DNA of 64,000 nucleotides from Shewanella pneumatophori (GTDB taxonomy: Bacteria > Pseudomonadota > Gammaproteobacteria > Enterobacterales > Shewanellaceae): the NCBI RefSeq assembly GCF_023283895.1, contig NZ_JAKILB010000013.1, positions 1 to 64,000 of the forward strand. The letters run 5' to 3'. Positions 1 through 9,920 of the stretch are shown here, piece after piece. The position numbers and the translations under genes are program-made. The notes under the pieces were generated by a model. The model ran no database searches, had not been told where the DNA came from, and saw nothing but the letters and a program-made list of their open reading frames with translations. Positions within the stretch are counted from its first letter, which is position 1, and the number at the start of each line of letters is the position of its first letter.

Positions 1-232
1 TTTTTACGGGCCAATATTACACGGTAGGCGATGGAGCGCGGTTAATTAACCTTTGCCATTTTTACGGGCCAATATTACACGGCAGGCGATGCTGCGCGGT
101 TAATTAACCTTTGCCATTTTTACGGGCCAATATTACACGGTAGGCGATGGAGCGCGGTTAATTAACCTTTGCCATTTTTACGGGCCAATATTACACGGCA
201 GGCGATGCTGCGCGGTTAATTAACCTTCACCG
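1..232. repeat. 58-bp tandem repeats derived from the purD 3' end
   Basis: Four head-to-tail copies start at 1, 59, 117 and 175, each 58 bp long. Copies 1 and 3 are identical to each other. Copies 2 and 4 share other variants (CAGGCGATGCT versus TAGGCGATGGA) and differ only at the end of copy 4, where it runs into purD. The array is therefore an A-B-A-B higher-order repeat of 116 bp. Read on the minus strand each unit encodes IAYR-VILARKNGKG-stop, closely resembling the true PurD C-terminus (IAYR-AIARENGEG-stop). The array starts at the window edge and probably continues beyond it. It has no spacers, so it is not a CRISPR array. Confidence 0.9.
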
Positions 233-1521
233 TTTTCACGGGCAATCGCGCGGTAAGCGATGTCAGTTCTAAAGTAGACGTCATCCCAATGGATTGCATC
301 AACTAAAGTGTAAGCAGCTTGCTGCGCTGCCGTGACTGTATTGCCAAGGGCTGTTGCGCATAATACGCGGCCGCCGTTAGTCACTACGTGACCGTCTTGC
401 ATGCTAGTACCTGCATGGAACACTTTAGCGTTGTTATCACCAAGAGTTAAACCATCAATTACATCGTGCTTGCGGTATGTATCAGGGTAACCGCCTGCAG
501 CCATTACCACACCTACTGCGGCGCGTGAGTCAAACTCAGCTGTCACTTGGTTTAGTTCACCGCGAGTTGCTGCAAGGCAAAGCTCAACTAAATCAGACTT
601 AAGACGCATCATAATGGGTTGAGTTTCAGGGTCACCAAAGCGGCAGTTGTACTCAAGTACTTTAGCGCTTCCATCTGGTGAAATCATCAAGCCAGCGTAT
701 AGGAAACCAGTGTAAACATTGCCTTCAGCAGCCATGCCATCAACGGTTGGGCGAATAACATTTTCAATGGTCCAGTCGTGTACTGCTTGAGTTACAACAG
801 GAGCAGGAGAATAGGCACCCATACCGCCAGTGTTTGGACCATGATCGCCGTTATCGCGGGCTTTATGATCTTGGCTGGTGGCCATTGCTAGAATGTTCTT
901 ACCATCTACCATCACAATAAAGCTGGCTTCTTCGCCTTTTAGGAACTCTTCAATAACGACGCGAGAACCGGCTTCGCCAAACTTATTGCCAGCTAGCATA
1001 TCTTCAATAGCGGCATCAGCTTCACCTTGATTAGCAGCGATGATCACGCCTTTACCTGCAGCTAGGCCGTCGGCTTTAATTACGATAGGGAAACCCGTTA
1101 AGCCAGTTACTTGCTTAACATAAGCTTTAGCTGGCTCAATCTCAGTAAAGTTTGAGTAAGCAGCAGTAGGAATGTCGTGACGAGCTAAAAAGTCTTTAGT
1201 GAAAGCTTTAGACGACTCAAGCTGCGCAGCGCCCTTAGTTGGGCCAAAGATAGGTAGACCCGCTTCATTAAAGGCATCAACTACGCCTAGTGCCAAAGGC
1301 ACTTCTGGGCCAACAATGGTAATTGCCACTTTTTGCTCTTCAGCAAATGCCACTAAGGCTGAGATCTCTTCAACGTTAATTGCCACGTTTTCAAGCTTTG
1401 GCTCTAATGCTGTACCCGCGTTACCTGGTGCTACAAAAACTGTTTCAACTTGCTCAGATTGTGCAGCCTTCCACGCCAATGCATGTTCGCGACCGCCGCC
1501 ACCTATGATCAATACTTTCAT
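220..1521 (-). CDS. purD: Phosphoribosylamine-glycine ligase (GARS)
   Basis: PurD ligates glycine to 5-phosphoribosylamine with ATP, the second step of purine synthesis in the cytoplasm. The 433-aa length fits the family (E. coli 429). The N-terminus has the GGGGREHALAW loop. The ATP-grasp region shows KADGLAAGKGV near residue 150 and the metal-binding NCRFGDPETQ near residue 290. It lies downstream of purH on the same strand with a 169-nt gap holding a strong hairpin, as in the common purHD operon. The 3' end abuts a tandem array of decayed copies of its own last ~45 bases. The ATG at 1521 is preceded by a weak AAAGGTAAAGAT-type ribosome site. Confidence 0.97.
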   Translation of the reverse strand: MKVLIIGGGGREHALAWKAAQSEQVETVFVAPGNAGTALEPKLENVAINVEEISALVAFAEEQKVAITIVGPEVPLALGVVDAFNEAGLPIFGPTKGAAQLESSKAFTKDFLARHDIPTAAYSNFTEIEPAKAYVKQVTGLTGFPIVIKADGLAAGKGVIIAANQGEADAAIEDMLAGNKFGEAGSRVVIEEFLKGEEASFIVMVDGKNILAMATSQDHKARDNGDHGPNTGGMGAYSPAPVVTQAVHDWTIENVIRPTVDGMAAEGNVYTGFLYAGLMISPDGSAKVLEYNCRFGDPETQPIMMRLKSDLVELCLAATRGELNQVTAEFDSRAAVGVVMAAGGYPDTYRKHDVIDGLTLGDNNAKVFHAGTSMQDGHVVTNGGRVLCATALGNTVTAAQQAAYTLVDAIHWDDVYFRTDIAYRAIARENGEG

Positions 1522-1657
1522 ATCTTTACCTTTTATAGCTGCGCCATTCTTCCTATCTCTGCATCAAGCATGCTCACGTATTGGCATACGCTGCGCGTGC
1601 TTTCTTTGACCTAGAAAAAATGGCTTGCTCTAAACGTTAAATATTAATTTTGTTAAT

Positions 1658-1683
1658 GCGCGAATAAAGCCCTTTATTCGCGC
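1658..1683. terminator. Perfect hairpin between purH and purD
   Basis: Two perfect 12-bp arms (GCGCGAATAAAG / CTTTATTCGCGC) are separated by only 2 nt and lie 8 nt past the purH stop. No clean U-run follows in either direction, so this may be an attenuator or an mRNA-end stabiliser rather than a full terminator. Its place between two operon genes could lower purD relative to purH. Confidence 0.6.
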
Positions 1684-1690
1684 AAACCAA

Positions 1691-3280
1691 TTAATGACGG
1701 AAGTGACGCATACCGGTAAATACCATTGCCATGCCGTGCTCGTCTGCCGCTGCGATGATCTCTTCATCGCGGATAGAGCCACCTGGCTGGATGATACAGC
1801 TGATACCTGCTGCGGCAGCTGCGTCGATACCATCACGGAACGGGAAGAATGCATCTGATGCCATAACTGAGTTTTGTACTTCTAGACCTTCGTCAGCCGC
1901 TTTAATACCAGCAACTTTAGCACTGTACACTCGGCTCATTTGGCCTGCGCCAACGCCGATGGTCATGCTGTTCTTGGCGTAAACAATTGCATTTGATTTA
2001 ACAAACTTGGCAACTTTCCAGCAGAACATTAGGTCTTTCATCTCTTCCGCTGTTGGCTGACGCTTAGACACTACTTTAACGTCATTTAGGCCAACCATGC
2101 CTTGGTCGCGATCTTGCAGCAATAAGCCGCCGTTTACGCGCTTGTAATCTAGGCTGGTAGTCTTAGCTGCCCATTCGCCACACTCAAGTAAACGAACGTT
2201 AGCTTTTGCAGCTACTACGTCGCGAGCCGCTTGGCTCACTTTAGGGGCAATAATGACTTCAACAAATTGGCGCTCAACAATTGCGCTTGCGGTTGTTGCA
2301 TCTAACTCGCCGTTAAAGGCGATAATGCCACCGAACGCAGAGGTTGGGTCTGTTTGGAATGCGCGGTTATAAGCTTCAAGCAGGTTCTCACCAATTGCTA
2401 CACCACATGGGTTAGCGTGCTTAACAATCACACATGCTGGTTCGTCGAACTCTTTTACGCACTCTAGTGCTGAATCAGTATCGGCGATGTTGTTGTATGA
2501 CAGTGCCTTACCTTGCAGCTGAACTGCAGTAGCAACAGAGGCTTCATCAAGGTTGGTATCAACATAAAAAGCAGCTGTCTGATGGCTGTTTTCACCATAG
2601 CGCAGGTCTTGCTTTTTAACTAGCTGAGTGTTGTAAGTGCGTGGGAACTTAGAATCTGCATGACACTCGTCTTTGCTGTGCGCAGGCACTTTAGTGCCGA
2701 AGTAGTTAGCAATCATGCCATCGTATGCAGCAGTGTGTTCAAACGCGGCAATCGCTAAATCAAAGCGAGTTTCAAGCGTGGTGCTACCTTCGTTCGCTTG
2801 CATCTCAGCAATGACGCGGCCGTAGTCGTTAGCGTTAACGATGATAGTGGTGTCTTTGTGGTTTTTAGCGGTAGAGCGAACCATAGTCGGGCCGCCGATA
2901 TCGATGTTCTCGATAGCGTCTGCAAGCGTGCAGCCTTCTTGAGCTACAGTTGCTGCGAATGGGTACAAATTAACCGCTACCAAGTCGATAGGCTTGATAT
3001 TGTTTTGTTCCATTACGATTTCGTCGATACCACGACGCGCTAAAATGCCGCCATGCACTTTAGGGTGCAGAGTTTTAACGCGGCCATCCATGATCTCTGG
3101 GTGACCAGTATAATCTGATACTTCAATGACAGGCACACCATTATCAGCCAGCAGGCGTGCGGTGCCACCAGTAGAAAGTAGTTCAACACCTTGAGCATGC
3201 AGCGCTTGTGCAAACTCTAAGATTCCGGTTTTATCTGAAACGCTTAACAGCGCGCGACGAATAGGTCTGGCATTATTCAT
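1691..3280 (-). CDS. purH: Bifunctional AICAR formyltransferase / IMP cyclohydrolase
   Basis: PurH performs the last two steps of IMP synthesis: formylation of AICAR with 10-formyl-THF, then ring closure. The 529 residues equal the E. coli length. The N-terminal MGS-like cyclohydrolase domain (about 1-200) shows SDKTGILEFAQAL and TLHPKVHGGILARR. The C-terminal transformylase domain carries VKHANPCGVA and GVGAGQMSRV and ends in the usual GMRHFRH. It is the first gene of a purH-purD pair on the minus strand. The 227-bp gap to the divergent zntR-like gene should hold the promoters, but I could not identify a convincing PurR box. Confidence 0.97.
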   Translation of the reverse strand: MNNARPIRRALLSVSDKTGILEFAQALHAQGVELLSTGGTARLLADNGVPVIEVSDYTGHPEIMDGRVKTLHPKVHGGILARRGIDEIVMEQNNIKPIDLVAVNLYPFAATVAQEGCTLADAIENIDIGGPTMVRSTAKNHKDTTIIVNANDYGRVIAEMQANEGSTTLETRFDLAIAAFEHTAAYDGMIANYFGTKVPAHSKDECHADSKFPRTYNTQLVKKQDLRYGENSHQTAAFYVDTNLDEASVATAVQLQGKALSYNNIADTDSALECVKEFDEPACVIVKHANPCGVAIGENLLEAYNRAFQTDPTSAFGGIIAFNGELDATTASAIVERQFVEVIIAPKVSQAARDVVAAKANVRLLECGEWAAKTTSLDYKRVNGGLLLQDRDQGMVGLNDVKVVSKRQPTAEEMKDLMFCWKVAKFVKSNAIVYAKNSMTIGVGAGQMSRVYSAKVAGIKAADEGLEVQNSVMASDAFFPFRDGIDAAAAAGISCIIQPGGSIRDEEIIAAADEHGMAMVFTGMRHFRH

Positions 3281-3507
3281 TGTAGGTACAGGGTCCAGTA
3301 GTTATTTTTAAGGATCTTTCGGAAAACAGAACAGTCTCACGCTATAAACGCCTACACTGCTTTCCAAAAGTCCCTCAATTTTTATACCCATCATCACGGC
3401 GCGCGTATTTTACCGTAAATTTACCTCTGGCGGTGTTTTTTTCTGCGCGATTTCACAATACGTTCAGCAGAACAAGCTTTCTTTATTATATAGGTGCAGA
3501 ATAAGCC

Positions 3508-3539
3508 TTGACCTTGGATACAACTCCAAGGTTTATACT
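3508..3539 (+). promoter_or_regulatory. MerR-family promoter/operator
   Basis: A -35 box TTGACC (3508-3513) and a -10 box TATACT (3534-3539) are separated by a 20-bp spacer, longer than the normal 17 bp. The spacer region carries a dyad ACCTTGGA-N6-TCCAAGGT (3511-3518 / 3525-3532). A stretched spacer with a centred dyad is the hallmark of promoters twisted into activity by metal-bound MerR-family proteins. It lies 80 bp upstream of the MerR-family gene, so autoregulation together with the downstream permease is the likely arrangement. Confidence 0.9.
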
Positions 3540-3618
3540 TAGATTACTGTCGTGGCGGAATGCGCTTTTGAGTCACGTAGAGTTTGAAATTGAATTTAAC
3601 TTTGGGTTGGAGTTAGGC

Positions 3619-4095
3619 ATGTATCGAATTGGTGAGTTAGCACAATTATGCGAAGTCAAAGCTGATACGTTACGTTTTTACGAAAAGCACGGTTTGCTTG
3701 CGCCATCGTCGCGAACAGATTCCGGTTATCGCATCTACACCGAGGCCGACGCCGAACGTTTACGCTTTATTTTACGAGCAAAAGCTGTGGGTTTTACCTT
3801 GGCTGAGATTACTGAACTGTTGTCGATAGAGCTAGATAAATCCAATTGGGCTTGCGCCGATGTAAAGGGATTAGTCGATGATAAGTTGGCCAATGTACAG
3901 GCCAAAATTGCCGAGTTAAATCATTTTCAATTGTCTTTGCAGCGTTTGTCTCAAGCATGTTGTGGTGGGCCGGAAAGTGCCGAGCATTGCTCGATCCTTG
4001 AAGCGCTAGAGTCAAATACCGATAGCATTCGCTGTGAAAATGATCAGCATAGTCATGGTGAGCATGAGTTCACCAAAGCCTGCGCAGATAAATAA
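3619..4095 (+). CDS. zntR: MerR-family metal-responsive regulator (ZntR-like)
   Basis: The product is 158 aa from the ATG at 3619. A longer in-frame reading from 3508 would start inside the promoter and is rejected. The N-terminus MYRIGELAQLCEVKADTLRFYEKHGLL is a MerR winged helix, followed by a dimerisation helix. The C-terminus CCGG-x5-HCSILEAL has the Cys/His pattern of ZntR-type Zn(II)/Cd(II)/Pb(II) sensors. The acidic and histidine-rich tail (NDQHSHGEHEF) adds possible metal ligands. It sits 54 bp upstream of a metal permease on the same strand, which is the probable target. Exact metal preference is inferred. Confidence 0.9.
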   Translation: MYRIGELAQLCEVKADTLRFYEKHGLLAPSSRTDSGYRIYTEADAERLRFILRAKAVGFTLAEITELLSIELDKSNWACADVKGLVDDKLANVQAKIAELNHFQLSLQRLSQACCGGPESAEHCSILEALESNTDSIRCENDQHSHGEHEFTKACADK

Positions 4096-4149
4096 GTGCA
4101 AAATTGCACAATTAAATTGAAAGCTTAAGAATATACGTGAGAAGTCGTT

Positions 4150-5508
4150 ATGTTATTAGAAAACTTTATTGAGCTGTTTTTAGAGTCGGCCCCTTGGCTG
4201 TTGCTGGGCCTTGTATTGGCGGGCATGTTGAAGATGTTTGTGCCTATGGCATGGATGCAAAAGCAGCTTGGTGGTCATGGCTTCAAAACCACAGTTAAGG
4301 CGGCAGTATTGGGTGCGCCATTACCTCTATGTTCTTGCGGAGTTATTCCTGCTGCTGTTGGCCTGCGTCGCAGCGGTGCATCTAAAGCAGCAACAACTTC
4401 TTTTTTAGTTTCAACGCCTGAAACTGGCGTTGACTCAGTCACAGTTTCTTACGTATTGCTAGGGCCATTTATGGCGATTGTTAGACCAATAGCTGCGGTT
4501 ACTAGTGCTATCGTCGCGGGCTTGTTAGTTGGCCGTGATGACAATGAAGAGCAGGTTACCAGTAAAAAAACTGAGTCTAATGGCAACAGCGCATCAACAT
4601 CATCTTGCTGTAGCAGTAAAAAGGTTGAGCCTAAAACTGAAGCTATGAGCTCATGCTGCAGTAGCAAAAAAGCCGAGCCAAAAGTTGCAGCGGTTACGTC
4701 TTGTTGCAGTAGTAAAAAAGCAGTCGAAACTGTTGAGCCTAAGGCCGAAAAGTCTTCGTGCTGCTCAACTAAAGCGCCTGCCGCAGCTGCAGTAACTGCA
4801 GAGAAATCGTCATCTTGCTGTAGCAGTAAAAAAACCGATACAGCTAGTCATGCTGCCGGCCATAATCACAACCATGAAGATGGTGAAAGCTGCTGTGAAT
4901 CAACCAAAGATATTGCTACCGAGTTAAAAGGCAATTCAGTTATTAGTCGTATAGGCAAAGGCTTACATTACGCGGCGACAGATTTAGTGCGCGACACGAC
5001 AGTATGGTTATTGATTGGTTTATTCTTCGCGGCATTAGTACAAACCTATGTACCGGCTGACTTTATGGCGAAGTGGGGCGATGGCATTTTAGCGATGTTA
5101 GTGATGGTACTGATCTCTGTACCTATGTATATCTGCGCCACGGCATCAACACCTATTGCGGCAGGTTTACTATTAGCAGGTGTATCACCGGGGGCAGTAT
5201 TAGTGTTTATGTTGGCGGGCCCAGCTACTAATATAGCGACCTTAGGCGTGGTAACTAAAGAGTTAGGTAAGCGCGCTCTATATGGCTATTTAGGTGGCGT
5301 GTTAGGTGTAGCGTTAGTGTCTGGTATCTTGGTGAATTACTTAGTGGATACCTTCGGCTTTGTGGTGATGCCGCAAATTGGTGAGCAGCATGAGTTATTA
5401 CCAGCTAGTATCGTTTATACCTCTGGGGTGATCCTAGCGATACTCATGGCTAAAGTCTTCTTAGATAAGTTGCCTAAAAACTGGTGGCGCCGAGATTGCT
5501 GTTCTTAA
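4150..5508 (+). CDS. Permease (YraQ/DUF318, ArsP-like) with Cys-rich linker
   Basis: This 452-aa integral membrane protein belongs to the permease family that includes ArsP and YraQ. Two membrane halves repeat the family topology. The first carries PLPLCSCGVIPAA, a CxC metal or metalloid site in a membrane segment, and the second has YICATASTPIAAG. Between them, about residues 140-260, is an unusual linker with six CC pairs, four in SSCCSSKK or TSCCSSKK blocks, followed by HAAGHNHNH and CCES. The tail ends RRDCCS. The linker is probably a flexible cytosolic metal trap. With the ZntR-like gene 54 bp upstream it forms a metal-efflux unit; the substrate is unproven. Confidence 0.85.
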   Translation: MLLENFIELFLESAPWLLLGLVLAGMLKMFVPMAWMQKQLGGHGFKTTVKAAVLGAPLPLCSCGVIPAAVGLRRSGASKAATTSFLVSTPETGVDSVTVSYVLLGPFMAIVRPIAAVTSAIVAGLLVGRDDNEEQVTSKKTESNGNSASTSSCCSSKKVEPKTEAMSSCCSSKKAEPKVAAVTSCCSSKKAVETVEPKAEKSSCCSTKAPAAAAVTAEKSSSCCSSKKTDTASHAAGHNHNHEDGESCCESTKDIATELKGNSVISRIGKGLHYAATDLVRDTTVWLLIGLFFAALVQTYVPADFMAKWGDGILAMLVMVLISVPMYICATASTPIAAGLLLAGVSPGAVLVFMLAGPATNIATLGVVTKELGKRALYGYLGGVLGVALVSGILVNYLVDTFGFVVMPQIGEQHELLPASIVYTSGVILAILMAKVFLDKLPKNWWRRDCCS

Positions 5509-5538
5509 TTGCTTTAGCAATCGTGTTATCTGCATTAT

Positions 5539-5571
5539 AAAGAGGCGCTCATTGAGCGCCTCTTTGGTTTT
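5539..5571 (+). terminator. Rho-independent terminator after the metal permease
   Basis: Perfect 12-bp arms AAAGAGGCGCTC / GAGCGCCTCTTT with a 3-nt loop are followed by a T-rich run (GGTTTTTAG). The site closes the zntR-permease unit. Confidence 0.9.
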
Positions 5572-5687
5572 TAGCCCTAAACCAGTCTGTTCAAAAGGCT
5601 GTTGTTTACTTTATCTATGCTGGCGATATCCTGCTAAACCGTGTTAGAAACAACAGTATCGGGATAAAGTGTTGAGGAGAAGCTGGC

Positions 5688-6077
5688 TTGCAAAAGATTA
5701 CTGAACAAACTGCTGTGGTGATCTTCGATGGCGCTTGCAATCTATGTGATGGCGCGGTGAGTGTGATTACACGTCATGATCCGCATAAAGAGTTTGAGTT
5801 AGTTGCGTTGCAATCAATCCAAGGGCAAGCATTATTGAGTCAATATCAATTAACGGATGTGGCTATGGATAGCGTGGTCTTGATAAAGCAGCAACACAGC
5901 TATTTGCGTAGCGATGCCGTTATTGAAATTGCAAAGCGACTCCACGGCTGGCCTCGTTTGCTAAGACATGCAGCTTTACTTCCAAAGGGATTGCGTAACG
6001 CGATCTATAACCTCATTGCCAAACACCGTTATCGCTTGTTTGGTCAAAAAGCGATTTGTCAGCTACCTAAGAAGTAA
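5688..6077 (+). CDS. DUF393 / DCC-family thiol-disulfide oxidoreductase-like protein
   Basis: The 129-aa product shows the family signature VIFDGACNLCDGAV near the N-terminus, with a thioredoxin-like CxxC. The family is predicted to be redox-active, but its substrates are not defined. The start is a TTG at 5688 with GAGGAGA eight bases upstream; no in-frame ATG fits before the motif. It is monocistronic: a terminator lies upstream and an 800-bp gap follows. No signal peptide is seen, so it is probably cytoplasmic. Confidence 0.8.
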   Translation: MQKITEQTAVVIFDGACNLCDGAVSVITRHDPHKEFELVALQSIQGQALLSQYQLTDVAMDSVVLIKQQHSYLRSDAVIEIAKRLHGWPRLLRHAALLPKGLRNAIYNLIAKHRYRLFGQKAICQLPKK

Positions 6078-6897
6078 TTATCTCAAGCTCTCTCAAAGCT
6101 GGTTCACTGCAAGCGCCCCTTAAACTCTGTCTAAACTGCTATCTCGGCTTACTCAAGTGGTAGCAAAAGCTGTGCAACTAAATTTATGCATTATTTGTTG
6201 AAAATACCCACTGCTTACCTGTGCCAAATTGGGGCAAAAAGAGTCTATCGGTACAACAGAGTTAAATTGCTATAACGGCAAATTCAGCTTTTTTTAGGCG
6301 CAAAACAATAATGCCATAAGTTTTGTATGGTTTTTGGCTGTGCCATATTGTCTAAAACTAAACTTCAAACCTAGTAATTGAGCACTAGGTTGCGTAGGCG
6401 TTAATTGTTTTTATCGCTGCTTATCCCCTTACTGTAAGCGTTTGTCAGTTCTTTTTGAGTGTTGCAAAGCCTCATATTCATTCATCTATTTAACATTTTA
6501 TAGTCGCTGCATGTGAGACATAATGTCTTTTTACGTTGAGACATAAAGTCCTTTTTGTTGTTTTTTGGTGTTATTGGTTTTTTGTGCTGCTTGTTCGTGT
6601 TTTTGGTCCGTCTTTTTGGTTTTTTATTTGGCTTTTGTGTGTTTTCTCTTGTTTTTTCTCTGTTGTGGTTTTTGTGTGATTTCGATCGTGTGTAATAAAT
6701 TGTCCGTTTAGCTGACTTTGGGGATAATTCTTTTACGTTAATAAGTCTGCTTCAGCCTTAAAAGTTTACGTATTTTACGTCAGTAAAAATATAGATCTGC
6801 TATCCAAGGTTGCAGACTCATTTAACGAAAACCAAAACTACAGCGCCGAAGATGAGATAGTCGGTCAGTGTAGCAATACTAATTGTGTGAGGGTGAT
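6078..6897. promoter_or_regulatory. Long upstream region of the formate dehydrogenase operon
   Basis: About 820 bp hold no convincing gene. There are two direct repeats beginning GAGACATAA at 6515 and 6538. The first contains the palindrome AGACAT-A-ATGTCT (6516-6528), a plausible operator. A strikingly T/G-rich tract with repeated TTTTTTGG and TTTTGTGT runs lies at about 6548-6680. The bases before fdnG are AT-rich and carry TTACGTATTTTACGTCA. No consensus FNR site (TTGAT-N4-ATCAA) was recognised. The region is probably regulatory for fdnGHI. Confidence 0.5.
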
Positions 6898-9800
6898 ATG
6901 GACAGACGACAGTTTTTTAAACTGTGTGCCTGCGGAGCGACCACATCGGCAATATCAGCGTTGGGATTAATGCCCGGCACTGCGATGGCTGCGCCTCGTG
7001 AGTATAAGTTGTTGAAAGCAAAAGAAACCCGCAATAACTGCTGTTATTGCTCTGTGGGTTGTGGCTTGTTGATGTACAGCCATGGTAGCAACGGTAAAAA
7101 CGCCGAAAAAGCGATTTTCCACATTGAAGGCGACGCAGACCATCCGGTTAACCGCGGCGCACTATGTCCTAAAGGTGCCGGTCTAGTTGACTATGTGAAT
7201 AGCCCTAACCGTAACCATTTCCCTGAAGTACGCGAACCAGGCTCTAACGAGTGGAAGCGTATTAGCTGGAATGAGGCATTCAGCCGTATCGCGCGTTTGA
7301 TGAAAGACGACCGCGATGAAAACTTTATTGAAAAAAATAGTGATGGCACCACAGTAAACCGTTGGTTGAGTACCGGCATGATGACTTCATCTGCACAACC
7401 AAACGAAGGTGGTTTTATTACTCATAAGTTTGCTCGTTCTCTTGGCCTAGTGGCCATCGATACTATTGCGCGTAACTGACACTCCCCAACGGTAGCAAGT
7501 CTTGCTCCAACATTTGGGCGCGGTGCCATGACCAACCACTGGATCGATATTAAGAACTCAAATGTCGTGGTGATCATGGGCGGTAATGCCGCTGAAGCAC
7601 ATCCTGTCGGTTTCGGTTGGGTAACGGAAGCTATGGAACACAATAACGCCAAGTTGGTGGTTGTGGATCCACGCTTTAACCGCAGTGCAGCACTAGCTGA
7701 CTGCTATGCACCACTTCGTAGTGGTACTGATATCGCATTCCTTTTAGGTTTATGTCGATACCTCATTGAGACTAAACAAGTTAACTACGAGTATGTCAAA
7801 GCGTACACCAACGCTAGCTACATTATTCGTGAAGATTTCGAATTCAATGAAGGCCTATTTAGTGGTTTTGATGACAAGAGTCGTACTTACGATAAAGACT
7901 CTTGGTACTACGAATTAGATGAAGATGGTTATGCCAAAGTTGATGAAACTTATGAGCACCCACGTTGTGTGTGGAACTTATTAAAGCATCACGTTGACCG
8001 TTACGACTTTGAAACAGTAAGCAATATTACCGGTACGCCAGTTGAAGATTATGAAAAAGTTTGTGCGCTAATTGGTAGCACACACGTTCATGATAAAGCG
8101 GCGACTTTCATGTATGCATTGGGCTGGACCCACCACACTAAAGGCGCACAGAACATTCGTTCTATGGCATTAGTGCAGTTGCTACTGGGTAATATTGGCG
8201 TATTGGGTGGTGGTGTTAACGCACTACGTGGTCACTCAAACGTACAGGGCGCAACCGACATGGGTCTGCTATGTCAGAACCTACCAGGTTACTTAAAGCT
8301 ACCAAATGATAACGATACAGATTTAAGCACATATCTAAATAACTATACGCCTAAGGCGTTGCGTCCAGGCCAAACCAACTACTGGTCTAACTATCCTAAG
8401 TTCTTTATCTCACAGATGAAGAGTTTCTGGGGCGAGCACGCAACTGCGGCTAATAGCTTTGGTTATGACTGGTTACCTAAGTGGGACTTACAGTACGACT
8501 TCACCAAGCACATCGACATGATGTACAAGGGCCAAGTGAACGGTTACTTCGTGCAAGGGGTTAACGCGATTAACTCTATGCCAAACCGTAACAAGACCTT
8601 AGCAGCATTATGCAAGCTTAAGTATTTGGTGGTTATGGATCCGTTAGCGACAGAAACATCAGTATTCTGGCAAAAAGCGGGCGAGTTTAACGACGTGCAG
8701 CCAAGCGAAATTCAAACCCAAGTGTTCCGCTTACCGACCACATTATTTGCTGAAGAAGAAGGCTGTATCGTTAACTCTGGTCGCTGGATGCAGTGGCACT
8801 GGAAGGGCGCGAATCCACCGGGCGAATCTAAGCCAGATGCCGAAATTTTATCAGGCATCTTAATGAAGCTGCGCGAGCTGTATAAAGCTGAAGGTGGTGT
8901 ATTACCAGAGCCGATTGAAGCGGTTAACTGGGCTGGCTACCACAACCCATACTTCCCACACGGTGAAGAAGTGGCAAAAGAGCTTAACGGTATCGATCTT
9001 AAAACCGGTAAGCAGCTTGATAGCTTTAGCCAGCTAAAAGATGACGGTAGTACGTCATGTGGTTGCTGGATTTACTCTGGTAGCTGGACCGAAGCCGGCA
9101 ACATGATGGCGCGTCGTGATAACTCTGATACGTCAGGCAAAGGTATCACTCCAGGTTGGGCGTTCTCTTGGCCGCAAAACCGCCGCGTACTTTACAACCG
9201 CGCATCTTGTGATGTGAATGGTAAGCCTTGGGATCCAAAGCGCATGATCGTTGAGTGGAACCACGGCAAATGGCACGGCATCGATGTGGGTGACTTCAAT
9301 ATGACGTTACCACCACAAGAGTCTGCGCATCCGTTCATTATGCAGCCTGAGGGTGTGGGTCGTTTCTTCTCGCTAAAACTATTAGCAGAAGGTCCGTTCC
9401 CAGAGCATTACGAGCCGATGGAATCACCAATTGGTACTAACCCATTACACCCTAATGTGGTCAGTAACCCGGCGGTACGTTTGTTAGAGGGCGTAGAACA
9501 GACGCTAGGTTCACATACGGAATTCCCTTATGTGTGTACTACGTACTCGTTAACTGAGCACTTTAACTTCTGGACGATTCACTGTCGTTTAGCTGCGATT
9601 TCTATGCCGGAAACTTTCGTTGAACTGGACGAAATTTTAGCGGCCAAGAAGGGCATTGCGAATGGCGATTGGGTCAAGGTGAGCTCTAAGCGCGGTAGCT
9701 TGTTAACTAAAGCGTTAGTGACTAAGCGTCTGCAGCCACTGAAAGTTCACGGCCAGATGGTGCACACGGTTGGTCTACCACGTCATGGCGGCCATAACGC

Positions 9801-9918
9801 ACTTACACGTAGAAGTTATAGCTGTAACGTACTGACCACCGAAGTGGGTGATGCGAATACCCAGGTACCTGAATTTAAGGCGTTCCTAGTGGATATCGCT
9901 AAGGCTGAGGGAGTTTAA
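6898..9918 (+). CDS. fdnG: Formate dehydrogenase-N-type catalytic subunit, selenocysteine-containing
   Basis: One continuous reading frame of 1006 residues with an in-frame UGA at 7477-7479 (codon 194), decoded as Sec. The flanking protein RN-U-HSPTVASLAPTFGRGAM matches the FdnG active site. A bacterial SECIS hairpin follows directly. The N-terminus MDRRQFFKLCACGATTS is a Tat signal, so the mature enzyme is periplasmic. Cysteines near residues 48-55 (CCYCSVGC, then GALCPKG) bind a 4Fe-4S cluster, and the rest binds bis-MGD molybdenum (or tungsten). The ATG at 6898 follows GAGGGTG. It heads the fdnGHI-fdhE operon. Simple ORF callers would split the gene in two at the UGA. Confidence 0.97.
7477..7508 (+). 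promoter_or_regulatory. Selenocysteine UGA codon and bacterial SECIS hairpin
   Basis: The UGA (7477-7479) is followed 11 nt later by a hairpin. GG (7491-7492), a bulged U (7493) and AGCAA (7494-7498) pair with UUGCU (7502-7506) and CC (7507-7508) around a GUC loop. The bulged U and the G-U in the apical loop match the features SelB recognises in E. coli fdhF and fdnG. This supports readthrough as Sec rather than termination. Confidence 0.92.
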
Positions 9919-9920
9919 TC

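Noticed and set aside
1..232. CRISPR array
   Set aside because: The 58-bp units are contiguous without unique spacers and match the purD 3' end; no cas genes are present.
7440..7530. Possible nonsense mutation or frameshift splitting fdnG
   Set aside because: The UGA is in frame, flanked by the conserved Sec-site residues and followed by a proper SECIS hairpin; the Sec machinery is encoded nearby.
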